A stretch of 60,000 nucleotides of DNA from positions 39,793,795 to 39,853,794 of the forward strand of contig NC_092670.1 in the NCBI RefSeq assembly GCF_964355755.1. The letters are read 5' to 3'. Of this stretch, positions 26,442 to 38,376 are shown in pieces; within the stretch, counting starts at the first letter, position 1; each line of letters opens with the position of its first letter. The notes under the pieces were generated by a model. It saw only the letters and a program-made list of their open reading frames with translations, was not told where the DNA came from and did not search any database. The position numbers and the translations under genes were made by a program. This stretch comes from Antedon mediterranea (taxonomy: Eukaryota; Echinodermata; Crinoidea; Comatulida; Antedonidae).

Positions 26442-27713
26442 TTTCAGTGATGATTTCTGGTGGAAAAAAGAAAAATTATATGATTATTTATTGAAGAAAC
26501 AGGTGCAGAAAAAACGGAGCAATGTAATATTAACAGTCTGTCAAAAATAGATATCAGAAATTATTTAGGTCATAATTAGTAAGTAGGGGGAGCATGCACA
26601 CCTAACGCTACCTCTGGAATGTTCCAACAGGACTCATTATTAATTTAGTTTTTGACCTGAAACAGGAATTCCTGTATATTTACCTGATCAAAATTATTGT
26701 TTGGATTAAACTCCAATGCCTAATTTAAACTGACACTGTACACAGATGTGTGGGTTAATTAAAACAAGACAGTTTTATACTGGTAGTACTTATATTCATG
26801 ACAGTTCTTAATGAACTTTCGGCAAAACATTTCAAAGGTAAAAATGTACATTTTTAACATATCATTATCATAAAAATATTTTTTATAAAGCATACTTAAA
26901 AGAATAAAATTCCTATTATTATTATATACAACATATTGGTATGAATATTCTTAAATATTTTAATATTTAAATTTCCTTTTCTTAAATATTAAAATTGATT
27001 TTGTTTTAATACAGCATAATTTAGATTTCATTAATTATATGTATCTTTTAAAATAATTTCATACATAAATTTGCATTGATAAACTTTATTGTAATAAATA
27101 ATATAATTATAAAGGAGTATAGAAGCACTTTAAATGTAAGTATTGTACACAATAGGGTTGTGAAACCCAATGCATAAATGCACTGTCAAATGTCATTTAA
27201 ATTATTACTTAATAAAAGTTTATGGACACTCAAGTTTATTTTTTATCAAAGTCGGTATCCATCTCTAAGTGATTCTGGTAACTGTACTATATACTTCTAT
27301 ACTGTATCTATATTTCTTGCAGTATCATAGGCATATTCTGCCATACACTACAGTGTCACATGTTACATAACCATACCATATACAGGGATCACATGTGATA
27401 CAAATGTGACGCTGTATTACAGAAATTGATTATGATACTAGACAGATAATGTCATACGTGGCGATACAGTACAGAGAATTGGATGCCGCCGCTGCAATGC
27501 ATGTAAATAAACAATACCCTTTAAATTGTAATGTACTTTCGCTATTAACATAATAAGCCTAGAGCTTACGGTAGACGTCTCAGATTTGCGATTGCGTGTA
27601 TCTCGTGGGATTACGCATACTTCAAAATCCTTACTACATTAAATATTCAACAAATGTAAGAGTCGGGTGGCATTCAATCAAATTGTTATCAATCAAATAT
27701 TTTTGTAAATAAC

Positions 27714-27866
27714 TAAAGCTCTGTCTACACTATCAAAACTATTTTGACAAAAAAAGTATGATTTTCTCAAATATGGTAGTGATATGTCCAAATATGGTTA
27801 GAGATATTGTCATGTCTATTATATATGGGCACATCACATAAAGTTTGATAGTCAAGACAGAGCTTA
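27714..27866 (+). mobile_element. Family A MITE, copy 9
   Basis: TAA, then AGCTCTGTCTACACTATC, to GATAGTCAAGACAGAGCT, then TAA. Two AAATATGGT units; the segment before the right end is deleted, as in copy 7. Confidence 0.85.
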
Positions 27867-28146
27867 ATACAAAATACATTTCCTTATCAATAATTATTTA
27901 GTTTTTGTTAACAATTAAGTAAAAAAAAAAAACACAATTTTAGCAATTTGACTTTCATTTGATTTTTAATTTCATTATGATTCTGCATGAAAACTTTCAA
28001 TAAAATCAAGAGAAGAGAATATTTGTCTTTGGTAATTGTAAATTTCACGATTAACCTTTTGACGCGAGTGGGCGTAATCAATTGAACAATTAGATTGTCC
28101 AGTTTGATTATTACAGAGCTCCCTCATGTATACGAGCACAAGGGCT

Positions 28147-28177
28147 TGTAGACGGGAAATGTTAGGTGCATCAAAGA
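28147..28177 (+). repeat. 31-base sequence, exact inverted partner at 32307-32337
   Basis: The run beginning TGTAGACGGGAAATG and ending GTGCATCAAAGA is repeated without mismatch, on the opposite strand, about 4.1 kb away. The flanks differ. Confidence 0.7.
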
Positions 28178-28465
28178 CACAACATGTATTGATGAAAACA
28201 TATTATAAAAAGAATTGGTTTCCATATGGTTATGATGCCTTGATATTATTCACTACAACAACAGCGCTGTCTTGTGTGAGGATTAAAGTATAAAACAAAA
28301 TGTTTTGATAATGTACTGTTGATACTGATGATGATGATCGTAAAGAAGAATACTCTTGAAAATTATAATGAAAATGTAGTACAGTTTTAAAATAATATTA
28401 AAAATGAAAGTGATGAAAAAACTGTTCATGATGGGCGATGACAAATACTATTGACAATGTGATAA

Positions 28466-28776
28466 TGCACTTGTCAATTGTATGACCCACTATACGACCC
28501 CCGGGAGTCATGTGCGTCATACTTTTGAATACCATGACGCACCCGTGCGTCAAAAAAGTGACTTACCTTTAGGTGACCATGACGCACCCATTTTGACGCA
28601 CTGTGACCATGTTGTTTATGATATGGTGGGTGGTAAAGTGACGGACATTGACACACCTTGTTCATTGATATGACGTACCATCTAGGTTTTTTGACGCACC
28701 CCTGCGTCAGTAATTATTTGTAAATGACGCACCTCTCCCGGGGGTCATATAGTGGGTCATACAATTGACAAGTGCA
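28466..28776. mobile_element. Harbinger-type MITE with TAA duplication
   Basis: Inverted ends of about 42 bases: TGCACTTGTCAATTGTATGA at the left and the complement ending GACAAGTGCA at the right, both continuing through CCCCCGGGAG. TAA flanks both sides, as in PIF/Harbinger elements. The interior repeats TGACGCACC and its complement GTGCGTCA about eight times. The chance frames on both strands here are not genes. Confidence 0.85.
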
Positions 28777-28784
28777 TAATGGTT

Positions 28785-29060
28785 TGTTGATAATAATGAT
28801 GATGATTTGTTGGTAATAATGATGATGACTCGTTGATAATAATGATGATGATTTGTTGATAATAATGATGATGATCTTTTTTATTTTTTATTCTATTTTA
28901 TTTTATTCAATTTCCAGGTAACATACAAAAATCATAAACAATGTTGATAATAATGATGATGGTTTGTTGATAATAATGATGATTTGTTAATAATAATGAT
29001 GATGATTTGTTGATAATGATGATGATTTGTTGCTAATAATGGTGATGATTTGTTGATAAT
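28785..29060 (+). repeat. Minisatellite, about 20-23-bp unit (left block)
   Basis: Repeats of TAATAATGATGATG plus ATTTGTTGA. Split from the block at 29522-29940 by an inserted element. Confidence 0.85.
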
Positions 29061-29061
29061 A

Positions 29062-29519
29062 GGGAAGTTTCGCAACCTTACGAATACGACAACGGATACG
29101 TCACACATTATTTTGTTAAACTTTTGAGCTGATCCCCATTTCATAGTCGTAAGCGTATTCGTGTTGACGAATATCACCAGTCATATTCGTAACTACAAAA
29201 CGACATACGGTACATGATTGATGATTATAATATAACTATAGATTTATTGAAAGTAATTTACTAAAGTAATTTACTAAAATGCCAGGTCAATTTTGATAAA
29301 TAGCAGTTTTTAAAGTCCTTACTCGCTTTGATGTTACGCTAGGCCTAGGCAGCCAAGCACACCAAGCAACATGTATCTGCGCTTTGCTCAAATTTACCGC
29401 AGTCATATTTTGGACGGCGCCCTCAATATTTCGTTGCCATGTGAGACAGATTTTTACTGGCTTACGAAAAACGAATACGTGTGCGTGACGTATTCGTTTT
29501 TGTTATCGCAAAACCTCTC
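29062..29519. mobile_element. TA-flanked MITE inserted in the minisatellite
   Basis: Left end GGGAAGTTTCGCAACC and right end CGCAAAACCTCTC are imperfect inverted repeats. Further matching lies inside (ACGAATACG, TACGTCAC against GTGACGTATTCGT). TA borders both sides, and joining the flanks restores the minisatellite pattern. Consistent with a Tc1/mariner-type non-autonomous element. Confidence 0.6.
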
Positions 29520-29940
29520 TATTAATGATGATGGTTTGTTGATAATAATGATGATGACTTGTTGATAATAATGATGATTTGTTGCTAATAATGGTGATGA
29601 TTTGTTGATAATAATGGTGATGATTTGTTGATAATAATGGTGATGATTTGTTGATAATAATGATGATGATTTGTTGCTAATAATGATGATGATTTGTTGC
29701 TAATAATGGTGATGATTTGTTGCTAATAATGGTGATGATTTGTTGATAATAATGATGATGATTTGTTGCTAATAATGGTGATGATTTGTTGATAATAATG
29801 ATGATGATTTGTTGCTAATAATAATGATGATTTGTTGATAATAATGATGATGATTTGTTGCTAATAATGATGATGATTTTTTGATAATAATGATGATGGT
29901 TTGTTGATAATAATGAAGATGGAAAATGATGAAAATGGTG
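29520..29940 (+). repeat. Minisatellite, about 20-23-bp unit (right block)
   Basis: Continuation of the 28785 array, about 18 further units. Variants alternate TTGATAATAATG and TTGCTAATAATG, and GATGATGA and GGTGATGA. Confidence 0.85.
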
Positions 29941-30183
29941 AAATTAATGATGAAGATGACAATACTGTTGATATTGATAAATCTGTTCTGTTATATTTCA
30001 CAATGCATCAATAAAATTAATATCTAAATTATTATTATCATTAATTGGAAGAAACCAAATAAGCTCAAGAGAGCTATAGTTAAGCTTGGTTTCACCAGAA
30101 CAAGATTAAATGATAGTGATGATTGTGATCAGATGTTAATGATGACAGCAAATAAAAGGAAATGAACAACATAATTAGCTCAC

Positions 30184-30244
30184 CTGTTAGTGTTAGCAAT
30201 AATGAATCCACAGATGTGTAGCGGTGATCGTATACTCTAGATAT
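30184..30244 (-). other. Candidate non-coding 5' exon of cytochrome b561
   Basis: On the minus strand a CTCTTTGCAG acceptor precedes 61 bases ending CTAACAG, followed by the donor GTGAGC. It contains no ATG. The coding exon at 26441 has an acceptor just before the start codon, so an upstream leader exon must exist. This one is a guess by position and splice quality. Confidence 0.3.
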
Positions 30245-32115
30245 CTGCAAAGAGATGAACTATGCATTATGTATGTAAACACACAAGTATGTCAAATATA
30301 TGCCGGTTGGATTATTCAAAATACTACCAGTGGTTTAAAGCCACTGAATAATATTATATTTATTAAAATGAATGTATTTTACATTTGATGGTAGGATTCT
30401 CTCTATTGAACGAATTTAGGATATAATTATGGTTAACATTGACCAGTATGTAAATGATAATGTATATGATATTCACTATTTACTGTTCATAGTGGTTAGC
30501 TACTGTACACGCTGTGCATCATACACATTTGTGTACTCGTTTTATAGGAAGGTGGTTGAATAAAGAAGTATTACAAATTACAGAAATTATTCCAAGTTGT
30601 TAAGAATAAGAATTTGGTGGACTTCACAATAAAAATAAAAATTTTGAATTCAGTTTTACTTCAAAAGATCAGCAGCAAAATAGATTAAAGAAAATATATA
30701 CAAAACTACTACATTGATAAATGTAAGTTTAGCAGAAGTACATTGTGATAGAAACCAATTTATTATAATTTAAACAAACTAGCCTCAGTAAAGTTTAAAT
30801 AGTTTGAGATTTTTCATTGTAAAGACTCTTTTCAATAAATATACTACTATATTTCTGAGTTTTCTTAATCAGATAATTTATGATTCCTACAAGACATGGA
30901 TGGCATTATCAACTTTCAAGATTAATATTGAATATTAATCAAATGTATGCTTTATTAGACAACTCACAAAGAGCAAACATAACAAATACAAACAGAAGAG
31001 TAATGTATTTAAAAAAATATATTCAGACATGAACATCTCATAACTACTGTCTACAACATCATGGAGTAGTAATGCATCTCAATATTTATCAGCAAATGTT
31101 TTCATGGATTCTCTTTCTTCCCAGATGTGCTTTGTGGTGTGCGCATGATCAGTCCAAGCTTTCAAATACCCATTTTTTCCGTAAACTATAAGCTACCGCA
31201 TGGTAACAGTGTTTCCTAATGCTTCCGTTCCCTTGAATATAACTTCCTAAAGAAGCGGCGTGAAAATCTTTATACAAACTGACTGAGTCTGATTTACAAT
31301 GCTTTAAACAAAATCCTAAATTGTTTCAGAATCTTTATGTTGCATTAATAAATAAACCGCTTTTCCCATATTATTTTATAATGATTTATTCTGCTAAATT
31401 TTAAATAGATGCAGCCTAGTTATTCATGCAAAAATATTCAATGTATTAAGATGCAATTTAGTGACTTGTAATTCTATATTATGTTGTCCGAAGGCTGTTT
31501 TTAAGATGAAAGTAATGCTAAGGATCGTAGTATCAAATACAATGCATTCTCATATTGCTGTTTTGAAGTGATAGTGAAACTATAATAGTGGAATACTTGA
31601 ATACAGTGAATTAAGAGGAAATAACAATTGATAACTGGAAACTGGATAAACACAGAACATAATGTGGACACATACTTTCAGAGACAATAAACCCAGACAA
31701 CAATGCAAACGAACAATCAAACAAAATTACGTAGACGACATGAATTGAACTTAAATCGAAAAATAACGCGCTTACAATTTGTTTTATCTTAAGGTGTTTA
31801 AATACGTTATTATTCCAGAACCAACAACATATTCACAGGACATACTTTAAATGGATTGGTGAGCTCCATTCTTTAAGAATATGGGTGGGATATTTATTGT
31901 ATTCTAAACTCAAATTGTACTCTAAATTGTTATTGTCATGACCTTATTTTCTTTTATATATATTTACAAATGCATTTCTTTTATTTTCGTTTTTGGGTCT
32001 TGCATGACAAGAAATTTCTTTTTGCAATATCCTCTATTAATGGTATCGTTGTATTGTTTCAATAATAATAATTTAATTAATGTTGAATGTGTATCCACAA
32101 CCCAATTCATTAATT

Positions 32116-32500
32116 ATTGAAATTCCATTCTTAAGTTTCCAGAAATCTAATATTACACTACTTTATCTGTTTCAAAGCAAATTTATTGTTTTAAATTCGA
32201 ACCAACATTGGCACAAGAGCAGCACTGAGAGAAATTGATATTAAAATTCTATTCATTATCAATTTTTTTTCGGTTATATAACATTTTGGTTAAATGAATT
32301 AGGGATCTTTGATGCACCTAACATTTCCCGTCTACACATTAGTACAGTAATTGTTCCATTTTTAATTTCTTAAAATCTAATATTACACAACTTTATCTGC
32401 GTTTTAAAACAAATTTATTGCTTTAAATGGCTTCAAACCAACGTTGAAAAATGAGCAGTATTGAGAGAATTTGATTTTGGTTATATAACATTGTGGCTAT
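32116..32500 (+). repeat. Diverged duplication, two copies about 237 bp apart
   Basis: Blocks at 32123-32280 and 32361-32490 share AATCTAATATTACAC, ACTTTATCTG, AAATTTATTG, GAACCAAC/AAACCAAC, GCA.TGAGAGAA and GGTTATATAACATT in the same order. Confidence 0.65.
32307..32337 (-). repeat. Inverted partner of the 31-base sequence at 28147
   Basis: Exact reverse complement (starts TCTTTGATGCACC, ends TTTCCCGTCTACA). It lies between the two halves of the duplication at 32116-32500. Confidence 0.7.
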
Positions 32501-32933
32501 TTGTTTACTTTAGTACAGTAATTACTGGTAGTAGTATTCTCAGTTGAATAGTACTTTAATACAGAATAAACACCTTCTAATCATAGCAAGCCAGCGTATT
32601 CATTCACTGTAAACCTTTCACTTACATACTGCTACATGCTGATGGATTCATATATTATGTATAGCTTCTTTTTTGTGTATAATAATAATAATCAATGCTT
32701 ATTATTAAAGTCAATTTGTGTATCTTTATTAGGGATCACTTTGGCAGATCCATGATTTTGAAATAAGAGGGGAGGGGTGCCTAAAGGGATTAAGTAGTGA
32801 AATGAAGTGTTGAACTTAACTTGATGTCCTATCTTTTGCATTACAATTTGTGAAATGAGGGGGTCCAGGCCGGCTGGGTTGAATCTCCCCTGGACCAGGT
32901 CAAAATGATTCTACTGTACTACATAGTTTACTC

Positions 32934-32970
32934 ATGGAGGTATAAAATCTAATTTTATACCTCCATGGGT
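32934..32970. repeat. Perfect hairpin built on CATGGAGGTATA
   Basis: CATGGAGGTATAAAAT is followed by a two-base loop and its exact complement, ending TATACCTCCATG. The same arm recurs around 42744, 51244-51460, 51750, 51814 and 52371. Confidence 0.7.
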
Positions 32971-33804
32971 TTACTGTTAAACTACTTATGTAATTACTTA
33001 GATTAGGTTTGTTGGTTTATCAAACTGTCTAAATTGACCTTTTTGTAGTAAAATATGTAGTTACTGCAGTAAAAATGTAAATGAATATATGTATAAGATA
33101 ACAATTAAAATATATGAATGAATTATGTAAAGGAACCAATAAAATGTGAATATATTAGGATTAAAAAAATATTATTGCAGAAATCATCAAATAAAAAATA
33201 AATAAATAAAATGATGACAGATAAAAACAAATTAGCAAAGGCATAGTAATTTAAAACAAATATACTGCAGTATGATTGAAAAAATAAAGAAATGACAGAA
33301 ATAAAATGAGATAAGATACATGACGTTCCAACATTATACATTAAAGGTCAAACACAGTTTACTATCAAGCCTCTGATAAGCTTTCATCAAGAATTCAAAT
33401 AAATTATTTAAAATAATAATTAGGCTTTATAATGGATTTAATTACAGCCACTCACAAAAAGCTTACTGTAATATAATCATAAGCTCCTATTTCACAATTA
33501 GCATAATACTACAGTAAACCTTATATTTACAAGCTTATGTAGAATGAATCTTCTTGCCATATTATGCAGCAGTAGCAGCATAACCTTTGCTATGGCAACA
33601 GTACAAAGCCACCCTCATCGACAAACCATATGGTATCTATAGTACACCAATACAATTTCAAATGATAAATACTGTATAATTTTATTTGTTTCCATTTCAA
33701 AATTAAGTAGTAATATTATTTAGGTAAATATAATATCATTTTATTAAAATTAAAGTATAAATTAAATTGCCAGTTGTGCTTCTTGATGTCCAATGTAAAT
33801 TTCC

Positions 33805-33949
33805 TTAAAGCTCTGTTTACACTATCAAACTTTATGGGACAAAAAATATGATGTGCCCATATATGGACATGATAATGTCATATAACTACCATATTTGGGA
33901 ACATCACACTTTTTTTGACAACTAGCTTGATAGTGTAGACAGTACTTTA
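33805..33949 (-). mobile_element. Family A MITE, copy 10
   Basis: TTAAAGCTCTGTTTACACTA to TTGATAGTGTAGACAGTACT. One ACTACCATATTTGGG unit follows the CCATATATGGACATG centre. Confidence 0.85.
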
Positions 33950-34667
33950 CATTGGCAATATCGAACAGGGTATACATGTTGGTGATACCCTTAAACTTTA
34001 GCCTTGGTTGGTTGTCTGCATTTCCTCTTATAGTGATACGCTTTATTTTACTTGGAAAATAACGTTATCTTTAGAAAAGTATTCTAGTTAGTATTTCTTA
34101 TTAATAATAGTTCTTATTATTTCCTTTAAAAACACAATTCTTTCCTGTTATTTCAGAGAGAGCCATAAAGAATAAATCCTAAAATCTATATATAGAAAAC
34201 CATAGAGACATTATAGAGTATAGTTCACTAATATCTCTGAGAAAACCAAGCTATTTTATTTCCTGAACAGATAAATTCAATTTCTTTTATAGCGATATAA
34301 AATATTAGTGCCAAAATTATTATCGTAAAATTTTACAACAATGACTTTTATTGACACTACAGATATATAACGGAATTTATTGGTCAGACGTTTTGCCCTG
34401 CACTAACATTCTGTATCATGTATTAGAACCCATGACATCCACGTTATCTTCCTAACTTAATAAATATTGTTTCTAAAGCAACATTTAGGATAAAAATTAA
34501 TTTTAATATTTGTAAAGCTTGTCTGAATTTTCTTAAACAGGGTCGGTTCTTATAAACCACTTTAATCTTTGTGTAGTTGCATAAAATTCATATTTAACAC
34601 TAATAAATTATTATTTTTAGTGAGTACTTAAAACAATGAATAAAACAACAATAAAATAAGCACAGAA

Positions 34668-35441
34668 AAAAATGACAATGTTGTGGGTATCAGTGGCTGG
34701 ATCTCAATGGAGATACAAAATGACAATGTTGTGGGTATCAGTGGCTGGATCTCAGTGGAGATACAAAATGACAATGTTGTGGGTATCAGTGGCTGGATCT
34801 CAGTGGAGATACAACATGACAATGCTGTGGGTATCAGTGGCTGGATCTCAATGGAGATACAAAATGACAATGTTGTGGGTATCAGTGGCTGGATCTCAGT
34901 GGAGATACATAATGACAATGTTGTGGGTATCAGTGGCTGGATCTCAGTGGAGATACAAAATGACAATGCTGTGGGTATCAGTGGCTGGATCTCAATGGAG
35001 ATACAAAATGACAATGTTGTGGGTATCAGTGGCTGGATCTCAGTGGAGATACATAATGACAATGCTGTGGGTATCAGTGGCTGGATCTCAGTGGAGATAC
35101 ATAATGACAATGCTGTGGGTATCAGTGGCTGGATCTCAGTGGAGATACATAATGACAATGTTGTGGGTATCAGTAGCTGGATCTCAATGGAGATACAAAA
35201 TGACAATGTTGTGGGTATCAGTGGCTGGATCTCAGTGGAGATACATAATGACAATGCTGTGGGTATCAGTGGCTGGATCTCAATGGAGATACATAATGAC
35301 AATGCTGTGGGTATCAGTGGCTGGATCTCAATGGAGATACAAAATGACAATGCTGTGGGTATCAGTGGCTGGATCTCAATGGAGATACATAATGACAATG
35401 CTGTGGGTATCAGTGGCTGGATCTCAGTGGAGATACAATAA
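34668..35441 (+). repeat. Minisatellite, 48-bp unit, 16 copies
   Basis: Each unit reads ATGACAATG, then TGTGGGTATCAGTGGCTGG, ATCTCA and GGAGATACA. Copies differ at only a few positions (GTT/GCT, CAA/CAG, AAA/CAT/TAA), so the array is young or homogenised. Because 48 is a multiple of three, several frames are open over 250 codons; these are not genes. A 49-bp relative is at 46805-47090. Confidence 0.95.
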
Positions 35442-35493
35442 AAAATAAGCAAATCAAGCTACGGTAAATCAAAAAGTAAAACAGCCATTAAAA

Positions 35494-35530
35494 TTAGCAG
35501 AGCTTTCGGGCAACACTAGCCCTTCATCAG
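35494..35530 (-). ncRNA. Hammerhead-ribozyme-like core next to the 48-bp minisatellite
   Basis: Minus strand: CTGATGA, an extra A, stem GGGC/GCCC with loop TAGTGTT, GAAA, then a small AGC-TCT-GCT hairpin and A at the expected cleavage position. Core boxes, stem II and stem III are in hammerhead order. Stem I does not pair well, so this may be a degenerate retroelement copy. It lies about 50 bases past the array end. Confidence 0.35.
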
Positions 35531-35789
35531 TGCATTTATAATAATAAAATAGAGGCTAAATAAAAGAAATAAAGTGATTTAATTACTTGTAATAAGTATT
35601 TACCAATCTATATTACAATATGCACAGCCATGGCCAGCAAGCACACTCAGCAAACTACTATAAAAAATGGAATGCATGGATGGGTAAATCAATAAGTGTG
35701 CCTGGCTAGGAATCACGATTCAAGCAGGTCGTTTTACATTGAAAACAAAGTTACAAGTGCTGCAGTTAATAGCTACATTTCCTGTATAC

Positions 35790-35895
35790 AAATATGGTAG
35801 TGATGTGCCCAAATATGGTAGTGATATGACATCATGTACATATAGGCACATCACATTTTGTTGTCACATAAAGTTTGATAGTGTAGACAGAGCTT
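35790..35895 (+). mobile_element. Family A MITE, copy 11, left end missing
   Basis: Starts inside at CAAATATGGTAGTGATGTGC, two units, then the centre and the intact right end GATAGTGTAGACAGAGCTTT. Confidence 0.8.
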
Positions 35896-35907
35896 TATTT
35901 TACTACC

Positions 35908-36083
35908 CAAATATGGCAGTGATGTGCCCAAATATGGTAGTTGATGTGCCTAAATATGTAGTGATGTGCCCAAATTTGGTAGTGATATGCCCAAATATGG
36001 TAGTGATATGACATCATCCTGTCGATATATGGCCACAGCACATTTTTTTGTCACATAAAGTTTGATAGTGTAGACAGTGCTTG
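35908..36083 (+). mobile_element. Family A MITE, copy 12, five internal units
   Basis: Directly follows copy 11. Five tandem units of about 21 bp (CCAAATATGGTAGTGATGTG type) precede the centre, the longest internal array in the window. The left terminal repeat is missing; the right end is GATAGTGTAGACAGTGCTT. Confidence 0.85.
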
Positions 36084-36246
36084 AGAGAATTATTTAATCC
36101 ATCCAACTGTTTCCAGCTGTTCACATATCCGTCACCCATTTTGAAAGTTATCTACCCAAGCAAAGCCACCCTTTCTCATCCTAGATATATTTGTAATGAG
36201 ACATCATCAGAATACTTCAGTATTATTTATAGTGAATCAGCATTTA

Positions 36247-36600
36247 TGCAAATATCATACCAGTAAATTTGCATTTCTATATAATTTTATGCAAAAAAGT
36301 ATATTTGTCTGTTGTTTATTATGCCACTGGATAAATCTAATTCCGTACTTTTTAAATTGTGATTCTTGAAAAATTCATATGAATTAATTAGTAAGGTCTT
36401 AGTTAAAATGGATTCTAATCAAATGCAATTCAAGTTATTAAAGCTTATTAAATCTTATCAAAATAGGATGACCCTGAAATCACATCACAAACGTCTAACT
36501 GTTAATTATTTTAATATTAGTTCCATCTATATTAGACTTTATTATTATTTCCAATGTAATGCGTCCAATATTATCTCTCTTATTATTACACTGTACTAGT
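36247..36600 (+). repeat. Segmental duplication, copy 1
   Basis: Shares long ordered blocks with 37409-37722: ATATCATACCAGTAAATT, CTGGATAAATCTAATTCCGT, GTTAAAATGGATTCT and CCACATCACAAAC-like segments. The copies lie about 1.16 kb apart. Confidence 0.75.
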
Positions 36601-36737
36601 GTAATTTTCAATAGTATTAACTATTATTTTTATACTCAATTTTCAAAAAATGAATTTCTTGTAAACAATATAACATATTCAAGAACACACTGCTCTATAT
36701 TATGAATATATTGGTTTTTTTTTAATCAAAAATAATT

Positions 36738-37085
36738 TAAATAATTCCTAAAATGTGTTTCACGTAGAAAATAGAATAATGAAAGTATAGAACACACATC
36801 TCTATAATAAAACTGCACCTAAATTCCTTGTTTTTTAAATAAAAAATAAATTTTTTAGATCGAATAATTCCTGAAATGTGTCTCACGTAATAGAAATAAT
36901 TGAATGTTGCGAAGGCAAACAATATAGAACACATAGACTCTATAATAAATTTTACCTAAATTCCTTGTTTTTTAAGGCAAAATAAATTCTTTAGATCATG
37001 GTTTAGATCGAATAATTCCTGAAATGTGTTTCACATAGAAAATAGAATAATAATGAAATGATTGAATGTTGCGAAGGCAAACAAC
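36738..37085 (+). repeat. Tandem repeat, about 120-145-bp unit, 2.5 copies
   Basis: AATAATTCCT(A/G)AAATGTGT begins near 36739, 36863 and 37011. Other shared blocks are CTAAATTCCTTGTTTTTTAA and TGAATGTTGCGAAGGCAAAC. It lies between the two segmental duplicates. Confidence 0.8.
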
Positions 37086-37408
37086 AGTAGATAATGGATT
37101 ATTAATCACGCTGTGAAAGACATCAATTCAGAAGAACCTTGATAGAAATTGTCTGCAAGACGCACACAAAGGCAAGGTATACTCACAATTGCTGGATTCA
37201 TCATTTTTAACACATAAATTACTTCAATAAGTGAATTAGAAATCATATTTGTTTTAGCTGTTTTTTATTTGAAGAAATTGAAGAGATAATAAAGAATAAA
37301 TGCTATATTTTGTACGTTATGGGATGGTTGGTCAGGGATGGTTGAAAGATTTTATAAATGTTTGTTGAATTGAAAGGAATAATAAATGTTATATTTGATT
37401 ATAAACAA

Positions 37409-37722
37409 TAATATCATACCAGTAAATTAGCATGGTTATATTATTATGCAAATTTGACTGTTGTTGAATACGGTAATTTATTATGACACTGGATAAATCT
37501 AATTCCGTACTTTTTAAATAATGATTCTTCATAAATTCATTGGAATTAATTAGTTAAGTTCTTAGTTAAAATGGATTCTTATTAAAATGTAATTAAAGTT
37601 ATTAAATCCTATCAAAACAGGATATTCTGAAACCACATCACAAACATGCAAATGTTAATTATTTTAATATTTATAAGTTCTATATTATCTTTGTTATTTC
37701 CAATTTGTAATGCGTCCAATAA
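37409..37722 (+). repeat. Segmental duplication, copy 2
   Basis: Second copy of 36247-36600, diverged by substitutions and short indels. Confidence 0.75.
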
Positions 37723-38078
37723 AGAAGGAAAGTGTACATTATGTTGAAATGTTGAACAATAATGAAATTTATTTATACACATGAATATTTTCTTGGAAAT
37801 AACAATGGCTACGATCTCTAAACCTAATTACAAATTAAAAAAAAAAGATTTGAATTACAAACAAAAATTGTAGAACTTTTCTACCGTAATTTCAAACTAA
37901 TAAAAATGCTGAAATGTAACACGAGAGCAAATGTGAAGAACGGATCAAATGCTGAAACTAGAACCGTCTACTTTAAATACTTAAATGTAGAAATTTAAGC
38001 CAAAAAAATAACAAAAATATGTTTGATATTCTGAACATTTAGACTTAAGATTATCTTAAGGGATCACGTTAAAAATTG

Positions 38079-38376
38079 TTTTACTGCAGTTACTGCAGTA
38101 ACTACATTTTTTACTGAAATACTGTAACATATGGTTCCATCTAGAAGTTTATGAGGCATGCGTATGACCGCATTACCCCAAAAATCTTGATAAATAAATT
38201 CATAAGCAGGTTACAATATTGTTTAAAGGTTTGCAATGATACGAATGTTAGGTTTGCCATACATAATACGTTTCCAAAAGGAAAAATAGAATGTTTGAGA
38301 CGTTTCGTTAATGTTATGCAATAACCATGTTCTTGAGAATAAGCAAAAGGAAGTTACTGCATTACAACTGCAGTAG
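38079..38376. repeat. Possible MITE with TTACTGCAGTAACTACA ends
   Basis: GTTACTGCAGTAACTACAT near 38091-38109 and the looser GTTACTGCATTACAACTGCA near 38355-38372 may be its two ends. The same end motif occurs at 33059-33077, 55851-55868 and 56002-56028. Confidence 0.35.

Noticed and set aside
28785-29940. Repeat-spacer look suggesting CRISPR
   Set aside because: Head-to-tail degenerate TAATGATGATG units without distinct spacers, in animal DNA.
34628-35452. Long open frames of over 250 codons on both strands
   Set aside because: They are produced by a 48-bp minisatellite whose unit is a multiple of three and lacks stops; there is no non-repeat coding sequence and several frames are open at once.
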